Shown here: piece by piece, positions 57,589-64,000 of the stretch | Position numbering within the stretch: the stretch's first letter is position 1 | How the letters are laid out: the number at the start of each line of letters is the position of its first letter | NCBI GenBank assembly: GCA_963725395.1 | Contig: CAVRYH010000005.1 | Location: 476,369 to 540,368 of the forward strand | Source of the DNA: Bog-756 sp963725395 | GTDB lineage: Bacteria; Actinomycetota; Acidimicrobiia; Acidimicrobiales; RAAP-2 | Direction: 5' to 3' | Length of the DNA stretch: 64,000 bases | Notes under the pieces: model-generated | What the model was told of the DNA's origin: nothing | The model's input: the letters and a program-made list of their open reading frames with translations, nothing else | The model's database searches: none | Made by a program: the position numbers and the translations under genes

Positions 57589-58639
57589 GAGGCGGAGTCC
57601 GTCAACTCCGTCGGCCGCCACGGGAGCCACCACCTTCGCCACCCGACCCGCGTCCGGCGAGGGGGCGGTGGGCACACGACACGTCCTCGACATCGGTGAC
57701 CTAGGCCCCGAGGGTATCGCCGCGGTCATGGCGCTGGCCGAGGCCGAGCCGGCCACCCTCCCGGCGACCCTCGCCGGCCAGGGTGTGGCGCTCCTCTTCG
57801 AGAAGTCGTCGAACCGCACCCGGAACAGCTCGGAGATGGCAGCGGTGGCCCTGGGCGGCCACCCGGTCTATATCCAGGGCCACGAGGTCGGCCTCGATGT
57901 GCGTGAGACCGCGGCCGACGTGGCCCGCACGCTGGCCTGTTATCACGCCGTCGTGTGCGCGCGTGTCGTGGACCACCGATCGCTGGAGCGGATGGCCGCA
58001 GCCCTGGATGACGCCGCCGTGGCCGTCCCGGTGGTCAACCTCTTGTCCGACCGGGCCCATCCGTGCCAGGCACTGGCCGACCTGCTGACCCTGCGCCAGG
58101 TGTTCGGGGCCGACGCGCTCGCCGGTCTTACGCTGGCCTACGTCGGGGATGCCAACAACGTCTGGAGGTCCCTGGCCACCGCCGCGGCGATGGAGGGCAT
58201 TGCTTTGCGGCTGGCGTCTCCTGCGGCCTACGGGCCGTCTCCCGCGGACATTGCCTCGATCACCGCTGTCGGGGGCGCCGCGGGCGGAGTGACTGTCACG
58301 ACCGACCCCCACGAGGCCGTGGCCGGCGCGGACGCCGTGTACACGGACGTATGGACGTCGATGGGCCAGGAGGAGGAGGCCGCAGCGCGCCGGGAGGCGT
58401 TCAGTGGCTACGAAGTTGACGACTCGCTCCTGGCGGGGGCGGCGGACCATGCGGTCGTGCTCCACTGCCTACCCGCCCACCGCGGCGAGGAGATCAGTGC
58501 CCAGGTGATCGACGGGCCCCGCAGTGTGGTCTGGCGGCAGGCGGCGAATCGGCTGCACGCCATGCGCGGACTCCTGGCCTGGGTGCGGGGCGTCGACCGA
58601 CTCCCTCCGGGATCCGCCGCCGGAGGGGCGGCGTCGTGA
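57581..58639 (+). CDS. argF: Ornithine carbamoyltransferase
   Basis: 352 aa. Makes citrulline from ornithine and carbamoyl phosphate (from carAB upstream in the window). FEKSSNRTRNSSEMAAVALG is the carbamoyl-phosphate loop (SxRTR variant), DRAHPCQALADLLTLRQV and VVLHCLPAHRGEEISAQV carry the ornithine/catalytic Cys. The first ~35 residues are a Ser/Thr/Ala-rich extension. Overlaps argD by 8 nt and argR by 4 nt. Confidence 0.95.
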   Translation: MSERRSPSTPSAATGATTFATRPASGEGAVGTRHVLDIGDLGPEGIAAVMALAEAEPATLPATLAGQGVALLFEKSSNRTRNSSEMAAVALGGHPVYIQGHEVGLDVRETAADVARTLACYHAVVCARVVDHRSLERMAAALDDAAVAVPVVNLLSDRAHPCQALADLLTLRQVFGADALAGLTLAYVGDANNVWRSLATAAAMEGIALRLASPAAYGPSPADIASITAVGGAAGGVTVTTDPHEAVAGADAVYTDVWTSMGQEEEAAARREAFSGYEVDDSLLAGAADHAVVLHCLPAHRGEEISAQVIDGPRSVVWRQAANRLHAMRGLLAWVRGVDRLPPGSAAGGAAS

Positions 58640-59256
58640 CCACCAAGCACCAGCGTCAACACCGCATCACCAAGTTGTTGGAGACGAGGGCGGTGGGCAG
58701 CCAGACGCATCTGGTCGAACTGTTGGCCGGCGAGGGTATCGAGGCCACCCAGACCACCGTCTCGCGTGACCTAGACGAGCTGGGCGCAGTGAAAGTCCGG
58801 CTCCCCGGGGGGGAGACCGCCTATGCGCTGCCCGAGCTCCCCTCCCATCAGGTGGCCCCGGAGGACCATCTGCGCCGGGTGCTCGGCGAGTGGGTGGTCG
58901 AGGCCGACTACTCGGGCAATCTGGTCGTCCTGCGCACCCCTCCGGGATCCGCCCACGTGGTGGGGTCCGCCCTGGATCGCAGCGGGTTCCCCGGCGTGAT
59001 CGGCACGGTCGCCGGCGACGACACCGTCCTCGTGGTGGCCTCGGAGCCTTCGGGAGGTGCCGCAGTCGCCGACCGGCTGGCCACCGTGGCCGGGCTCGAG
59101 CCGGTGTGGGCGACCCACCCGGCGGCGCCGGATGGCCGGGACGGACCGTCGACCCCGCCGGAACGATCGACAGCACGATCAAAACGGTCGACGCCTCGAG
59201 CAAAGAAGCCAGCAGAGCCAACGACAACAGCGACACGGACCAGGAGTACGACATGA
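58636..59256 (+). CDS. argR: Arginine repressor with long basic tail
   Basis: 206 aa. N-terminal winged helix (RITKLLETRAVGSQTHLVEL, ATQTTVSRDLDELGAVKV) and C-terminal arginine-binding/hexamer domain (GTVAGDDTVLVVASEPSGGA). It should repress this operon at the ARG boxes near 52870. The family is usually 150-170 aa; here about 45 extra residues rich in Ser, Thr, Arg, Lys and Pro follow. GTG 58636 overlaps argF; the stop overlaps argG. Confidence 0.94.
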   Translation: MTTKHQRQHRITKLLETRAVGSQTHLVELLAGEGIEATQTTVSRDLDELGAVKVRLPGGETAYALPELPSHQVAPEDHLRRVLGEWVVEADYSGNLVVLRTPPGSAHVVGSALDRSGFPGVIGTVAGDDTVLVVASEPSGGAAVADRLATVAGLEPVWATHPAAPDGRDGPSTPPERSTARSKRSTPRAKKPAEPTTTATRTRSTT

Positions 59257-60524
59257 GCAAACGGGTGGTATTGGCGTACAGCGGTGGATTGGACACCTCG
59301 GTGGCCGTTCGCTGGCTGATGGAGAACCGGGGCGTCGAGGTGATCGCCGTGGCTGTCGACGTCGGCCAGGATTCTGGGGCCGCCGGTGAGGACTGGCACG
59401 CCATCCGCAACCGGGCCCTGGCCGCAGGGGCCATCGAGGCCACCGTGGTGGACGCTCGGGCGGAGATGGCCGAGGACTTCTGCGTCCCGGCACTATTGGC
59501 CAACGCCAAATACGAGGGGAAGTACCCGCTCGTGTCGGCGCTGTCCCGACCGGTGATCGTCAAGCACCTCGTCGCCGAGGCCCGCAAGCACGGTGCCACG
59601 GCGGTGGCCCACGGCTGCACGGGCAAGGGCAACGACCAGGTCCGATTCGAGGTGGGGACCCGCGCCCTCGCTCCGGACCTCGAGGTCATGGCACCGGCCC
59701 GGCTGTGGGGGCTGTCCCGCGAGGACGCCATCGAGTACGCGGTCAAGTGGGACATCCCCCTGTCGGTGACCAAGGAGAAGCCCTACTCGATCGATGCGAA
59801 CCTGTGGGGCAGGGCCATCGAGTGCGGGATCATCGAGGACCCGTGGAACCGGCCGCCCGAGGACGTGTACACCATGACCCGACCGACCGCCACCGAGCCC
59901 ACCGAGGTCGTCGTCGGCTTCGAGGCCGGTGTACCCGTGACGATCGAGGGTCGGTCCCTGGCGCCCGAGCCGCTGATCGCCGAGATGAACCGGCTCGTGG
60001 GTGCCTACGGATTCGGTCGGCTCGACATGGTCGAGAACCGTCGCGTGGGCATCAAGAGCCGCGAGGCCTACGAGTGCCCGGGAGCCCTAGCCCTGCTGCT
60101 CGCCCACGCCGACCTCGAGGACCTAACCCTCGAGCGGGACCTACACCACGAGAAACTGCGGCTCGAACCCCGGTGGTCGGAGCTCGTGTACGACGGGCTG
60201 TGGTTCTCCCCGCTGAAGCAGGCGCTCGACGCCTTCATCCGCGAGTCCCAGCGTCACGTCAGCGGCGAGGTGCGGCTCCGACTGGAGTCGGGCCGGTGCT
60301 GGGTGGTGGGTCGCCGCAGCCCGGTGAGTCTCTACGACCACGGCTTGGCCACCTACGATGCCACCGACACGTTCCACCACGAGGACGCTGCCGGATTCGT
60401 CCGACTGTGGGGTCTCGGGGTGGCCACGTGGTCGGCCGTGCAGGAGGGCCGGGGCGCTGCCGGTGGCCCGGAACGGGGATCCTCGGCTCCGGGTGGACCG
60501 GGGTCCGGGGGCACGACCTCGTGA
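59253..60524 (+). CDS. argG: Argininosuccinate synthase
   Basis: 423 aa. Joins citrulline and aspartate with ATP. VVLAYSGGLDTSVAVRWLME is the PP-loop, GCTGKGNDQVRFEVGTRAL and EKPYSIDANLWGRAIECG are substrate-binding blocks. The last ~25 residues are Gly/Ser/Pro-rich and beyond the usual end. ATG 59253 has AGGAG about 7 nt upstream and overlaps argR; the stop overlaps argH (GTGA). Confidence 0.97.
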   Translation: MSKRVVLAYSGGLDTSVAVRWLMENRGVEVIAVAVDVGQDSGAAGEDWHAIRNRALAAGAIEATVVDARAEMAEDFCVPALLANAKYEGKYPLVSALSRPVIVKHLVAEARKHGATAVAHGCTGKGNDQVRFEVGTRALAPDLEVMAPARLWGLSREDAIEYAVKWDIPLSVTKEKPYSIDANLWGRAIECGIIEDPWNRPPEDVYTMTRPTATEPTEVVVGFEAGVPVTIEGRSLAPEPLIAEMNRLVGAYGFGRLDMVENRRVGIKSREAYECPGALALLLAHADLEDLTLERDLHHEKLRLEPRWSELVYDGLWFSPLKQALDAFIRESQRHVSGEVRLRLESGRCWVVGRRSPVSLYDHGLATYDATDTFHHEDAAGFVRLWGLGVATWSAVQEGRGAAGGPERGSSAPGGPGSGGTTS

Positions 60525-61897
60525 CCCTGTGGCACGGTCGACTCGGGGTCGGCACCGCGGACGCGGTGATGGCCTACTCCAGCAGTCTGGACTACGACCG
60601 ACGCCTGGCTCCCGACGACCTGGCCGGGTCGCGGGCCCATGTCCGCGGCCTCGGCCGTGGAGGGCTGCTCGGCGACGACGAGGTGACCGAACTGCTCGAC
60701 GCGCTCGACCAGATCGGTGTCGAGCTGGCGGAAGGAACGTTCGCGTTCGCCCCGGGGGACGAGGACATCCACACCGCCGTCGAGCGGCGGGTCACCGAGA
60801 TCGCCGGAGACGTCGGTGCCAAGCTCCACACCGGTCGCAGCCGCAACGACCAGATCGCCACCGACCTGCGCCTGTACGCGAAGCGCGAGCTCACGGCCGT
60901 CGCCGTCGAGATTCTGGGGTTCCAGGACGTCCTCCTCACCCGGGCGAGGGAGGCGGGCGACGTCTACCTCCCCGGCTACACACACCTGCAGCGGGCCCAA
61001 CCCGTCCTTTTGGCCCACCATCTGCTGGCCCACGGATGGGCGTTGTCCCGGGACGTCGACCGCCTGCTCGCCACCGTGGCACGGTTGGACGTGTCGCCTC
61101 TCGGTGCCGGGGCGCTCGCCGGTTCTTCCCTGCCCCTCGATCCCGACGGCGTCGCCGAGGACCTGGGTTTCAAAGCCCGTTTCGAGAACTCCCTCGACGC
61201 GGTGTCCGATCGTGACTTCGTGGCCGAGGCGCTGTTCGACCTGTCCATGGTGGGCGTCCACCTATCCCGGATCGGCGAGGAAGTGGTGCTGTGGTCGACC
61301 GAGGAGTTCGGATTCGCCGTGCTCGACGACGCCTTTGCCACCGGCAGTTCGATGCTCCCGCAGAAGAAGAACCCTGACGTGGCGGAGTTGGCGCGGGGCA
61401 AGACGGGCCGCTTGGTCGGCAACCTCACCGGGATGCTGGTCACCCTGAAGGGCCTGCCCCTCGCCTACAACCGCGACCTGCAAGAGGACAAGGAGCCGCT
61501 GTTCGATTCGGTCGACCAGACGCACCTGGCCCTGGCTGCTCTGTCCGGACTGTTCGCCACCGTCCGTTTCGAGGTCGATCGGATGCAGCAGGCTGCGGGT
61601 GGGTCGGCGGTGGCCGCCGTCGATCTGGCCGAGTGGCTGGTCGAACGGGGCATGCCGTTCCGCCAGGCCCATGCCGTGGTCGGGGGACTGGTGCGGGACT
61701 CGCTCGAGCGCCACGTCCCCCTGGTCGAACTGGTCGTGGCGCACCCGGCGCTCGGTGGAGAGGCGGTGTGGTTGTTGGAACCGGGCGTGGCCGTCACCCG
61801 GCGGACGACCCCGGGGGGCGCCGGGCCCGAGGCGGTCGCAGTCCAGATGGGGCGGTTCGCCGACCGGTTGGCGGTGGACCGCTCTCGTATCGGCTGA
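60521..61897 (+). CDS. argH: Argininosuccinate lyase
   Basis: 458 aa, fumarase-superfamily lyase releasing arginine and fumarate. LHTGRSRNDQIATDLRLYAK, YTHLQRAQPVLLAHHLLAHG and the signature loop GSSMLPQKKNPDVAELARGK are all intact. GTG 60521 overlaps argG (GTGA). Last gene of the arginine operon; 176 nt separate it from the next gene. Confidence 0.97.
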   Translation: MTLWHGRLGVGTADAVMAYSSSLDYDRRLAPDDLAGSRAHVRGLGRGGLLGDDEVTELLDALDQIGVELAEGTFAFAPGDEDIHTAVERRVTEIAGDVGAKLHTGRSRNDQIATDLRLYAKRELTAVAVEILGFQDVLLTRAREAGDVYLPGYTHLQRAQPVLLAHHLLAHGWALSRDVDRLLATVARLDVSPLGAGALAGSSLPLDPDGVAEDLGFKARFENSLDAVSDRDFVAEALFDLSMVGVHLSRIGEEVVLWSTEEFGFAVLDDAFATGSSMLPQKKNPDVAELARGKTGRLVGNLTGMLVTLKGLPLAYNRDLQEDKEPLFDSVDQTHLALAALSGLFATVRFEVDRMQQAAGGSAVAAVDLAEWLVERGMPFRQAHAVVGGLVRDSLERHVPLVELVVAHPALGGEAVWLLEPGVAVTRRTTPGGAGPEAVAVQMGRFADRLAVDRSRIG

Positions 61898-62073
61898 TGA
61901 CGGGGGAGTCGGTCCCGTGTAACGCGGCGCCGACTCGAAGGGACAGTGCGGCGTGGGAACCCCTGACGGCCGATCGAGCGTCGACGGTGACAGGTGCCGG
62001 CGCGCAGCGGCCACCCGGCTCGCCGCCGCGGGGCTGACCGGTCGTCCCCCGGTGCGCGTGGGAGGCTGATGGC

Positions 62074-63969
62074 GTGCTCGTTCTGATCCTGATCGGGTTT
62101 CTGGGTGGCCTAGTCACCGGCATCTCCCCGTGCATCCTTCCGGTCGTGCCGGTCATCTTCGCCGCTGGGGCGTCGGCCGGACTGGACGAGGGCGGGGTCG
62201 AGGACGACGACGGGAGTCGGGCCCGCACGACGGCTGCGACGGTGCCGGAGCGGACACCCCAACTCGTGGCCGCCGGTGCCCGGTCCGGCGACGATGCGGC
62301 ACCGGAGAGCGGGTCCGTCGACACGCCGGTTCCCGACTCTGACACCGACGCGCCTGGCGGCCCACAAGGTCACCGGGGACCGGCCGGTAGACGGGCGCGG
62401 CCCCGTCGGCCGTTCGCGGTGGTGGGTGGCCTGGTGCTCAGCTTCGCCGTGTTCACCCTGGTGGGTTCGTGGCTCCTCACGTTGCTCCACTTGCCCCAGG
62501 ACCTCCTGAGGTGGCTGGGACTGATCATCCTCGGCGTGGTCGGCCTCGGTCTCGTGGTGCCGGCCCTCGGGGATCTGTTGGAGCGGCCGTTCGCCCGGCT
62601 GGCCCGCGGTCACCAACGCACCGACGCCGGCGGGTTCGTCCTCGGTTTGAGCCTCGGTCTGGTCTTCGTCCCCTGCGCCGGCCCGGTGCTGGCCGCAATC
62701 GCCGTGGTGAGCGCCAACCATCGCTACGGGTTCTCCTCGATCGCCCTGACCTTGGCCTTCACGCTGGGGATCGCCGTGCCTCTCCTGGTGTTCGCCGTGC
62801 TCGGGCAGCGTCTGGCTGAGCGCATGCGGCTCGTCCGGGCTCGGGCCGTCGTCGCCCGCAAGATGATCGGAGTGGTGCTGATCCTGAGCGCCGTGATCAT
62901 CGGCCTCAACGTGACCGATCCCCTGCAGCGGGACGTGCCCGGGTACACCGACGCGCTCCAGAGCCACATCGAGAGCAACGCCTCGGCTAAACAGGCGCTG
63001 GCGGGGGTGACCGGCAACACCCCGCAAGGGGCGTTGGCCAACTGCACGCCGGCCAATCCGACCCTCCAGGAGTGCGGGGTGGCGCCGACCATCACCGGCA
63101 TCAGCGATTGGCTGAACACGCCGGGCGACCGACCCCTCACGCTGGCGGGACTGCGGGGCCGGGTGGTCCTGATCGACTTCTGGACCTATTCCTGCATCAA
63201 CTGCCAGCGAACCCTTCCCCACCTCGAGGCGTGGAACCGTGCGTACGCCAACGACGGGCTCACCATCGTTGGGGTCCACACCCCCGAGTTCGCCTTCGAG
63301 CACGTGCGGTCGAACGTGATCCAGGCCGCCTCCCAGTTGGGGGTCCACTATCCGATCGCCATGGACAACAACTACGCAACCTGGGACGCCTACGACAACG
63401 AGTACTGGCCGGCCGAGTATCTGATCGACTCCACCGGCCACATCCGCCACGTCGACTTCGGGGAGGGGGAGTACGGACAGACCGAGACGTTCATCCGCCA
63501 GCTGCTGGTGAAGGCCGACCCCAGGGTGGCGCTTCCACCGCGAACCGACGTGCCGGACCGCACCCCAACTGAGGAGACCACCCCCGAGACCTACCTCGGC
63601 TACTCGCACGGGACCGATGCCCTGGTGGATCAGACCGTGGAGGAGGGCACCATGACCCCCTACTCATTGCCGTCCTCTGTGCCCCAGGACGGCTATGCCT
63701 ACGGAGGCGACTGGTCGATCGGCAGCGAGCCCTCCACGGCAGGCCGCAACGCCGTCCTCGAGCTCAACTTCGTGGCCGAGGACGTCTACTTGGTGCTGGG
63801 GGGCACGGGTACCGTGCAGGTGTCGGTGAACGGCGTGGTCAGCCGCACCGTGACGGTGGCCGGCGAGCCCCGGCTGTACCAGCTGGTCGGCTCGGCCGGC
63901 ACCCACTCGGGGCTGCTCTCACTCAGCGTCTCGCCGGGGGTCCAGGCCTACGACTTCACCTTCGGCTAG
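62074..63969 (+). CDS. DipZ-like CcdA/thioredoxin fusion membrane protein
   Basis: 631 aa thiol-redox relay. The N-terminal CcdA/DsbD-type membrane domain has paired Cys in GISPCILPVVPVI and GLVFVPCAGPVLAAIAVV and about six helices, interrupted at residues ~35-110 by a charged Asp/Ser/Pro-rich loop. A thioredoxin-like domain follows (about 345-490) with the redox pair SCINCQ in IDFWTYSCINCQRTLPHLEA. The last ~130 residues are a beta-rich domain (VPQDGYAYGGDWSIGSE, a tail domain of DipZ proteins). It moves electrons across the membrane to extracytoplasmic thiols. GTG 62074 follows GGGAGG. Confidence 0.9.
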   Translation: MLVLILIGFLGGLVTGISPCILPVVPVIFAAGASAGLDEGGVEDDDGSRARTTAATVPERTPQLVAAGARSGDDAAPESGSVDTPVPDSDTDAPGGPQGHRGPAGRRARPRRPFAVVGGLVLSFAVFTLVGSWLLTLLHLPQDLLRWLGLIILGVVGLGLVVPALGDLLERPFARLARGHQRTDAGGFVLGLSLGLVFVPCAGPVLAAIAVVSANHRYGFSSIALTLAFTLGIAVPLLVFAVLGQRLAERMRLVRARAVVARKMIGVVLILSAVIIGLNVTDPLQRDVPGYTDALQSHIESNASAKQALAGVTGNTPQGALANCTPANPTLQECGVAPTITGISDWLNTPGDRPLTLAGLRGRVVLIDFWTYSCINCQRTLPHLEAWNRAYANDGLTIVGVHTPEFAFEHVRSNVIQAASQLGVHYPIAMDNNYATWDAYDNEYWPAEYLIDSTGHIRHVDFGEGEYGQTETFIRQLLVKADPRVALPPRTDVPDRTPTEETTPETYLGYSHGTDALVDQTVEEGTMTPYSLPSSVPQDGYAYGGDWSIGSEPSTAGRNAVLELNFVAEDVYLVLGGTGTVQVSVNGVVSRTVTVAGEPRLYQLVGSAGTHSGLLSLSVSPGVQAYDFTFG

Positions 63970-64000
63970 GGGCCCTGAGCCGCCCGGACTCCTGCTGGGC

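Overview
The window is about 64 kb of very GC-rich DNA, packed with short-spaced or overlapping housekeeping genes. Several features point to an actinobacterium: an mIHF-type nucleoid protein next to gmk and rpoZ, a PriA without a Walker A site, a DipZ-like CcdA/thioredoxin fusion, DUF3151, and the order pyrR-pyrB-pyrC-carA-carB-pyrD-pyrF. The overall arrangement resembles deep-branching high-GC actinobacteria such as Acidimicrobiia, but that placement is inference. I see no tRNA, rRNA, CRISPR array, transposase, prophage gene or attachment site.

Layout. 1-3.4 kb: the 3' end of menD, an LCP cell-wall ligase and a carotenoid oxygenase. 3.5-9.6 kb: tyrS, DUF3151, a lipoprotein, a flavin reductase, small proteins, nfuA and an A24 peptidase. 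9.7-24.4 kb: a long co-directional run of aroC-aroK-aroB-aroQ, pepQ-efp-nusB and then the whole de novo UMP pathway (pyrR to pyrF), preceded by a PyrR-binding RNA loop. 24.5-27.7 kb (minus): 5-oxoprolinase genes pxpA and a fused pxpBC, plus an unknown gene. 27.9-34.4 kb: mihF, gmk, rpoZ, coaBC, metK, priA, usp. 34.4-35.3 kb (minus): a methyltransferase. 35.4-42.6 kb: def, fmt, rpe, ribD, ribBA, ribH, hisG and a cold-shock-like protein. 41.9-44.6 kb (minus): an MFS permease and a DUF1844-like protein. 44.8-51.0 kb: infC, rpmI, rplT, a SpoU-type rRNA methyltransferase, pheS, pheT. 51.2-52.7 kb (minus): an FAD oxidoreductase. 52.9-61.9 kb: argC-J-B-D-F-R-G-H behind ArgR boxes. 62.1-64 kb: a DipZ-like thiol-redox protein.

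The content is ordinary metabolism, so the interest lies in how genes are started and regulated. (1) More than ten genes have a -10 hexamer 6-8 nt before the start codon, which implies leaderless mRNAs. One pair, nfuA and its divergent neighbour, shares symmetric overlapping -10 boxes. (2) Four genes (gmk, priA, ribD, the SpoU methyltransferase) have no usable ATG, GTG or TTG start and appear to begin at CTG in a CTGAGC that overlaps the upstream TGA. infC appears to begin at ATA. (3) The arg operon has two ArgR boxes, a leaderless 18-codon leader ORF coupled to argC and a second tiny ORF coupling argC to argJ. (4) Seven otherwise intact genes, including aroB, argD and priA, are each broken by a single-base indel. 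This looks more like sequence error than decay. No clearly novel multi-gene system is evident.
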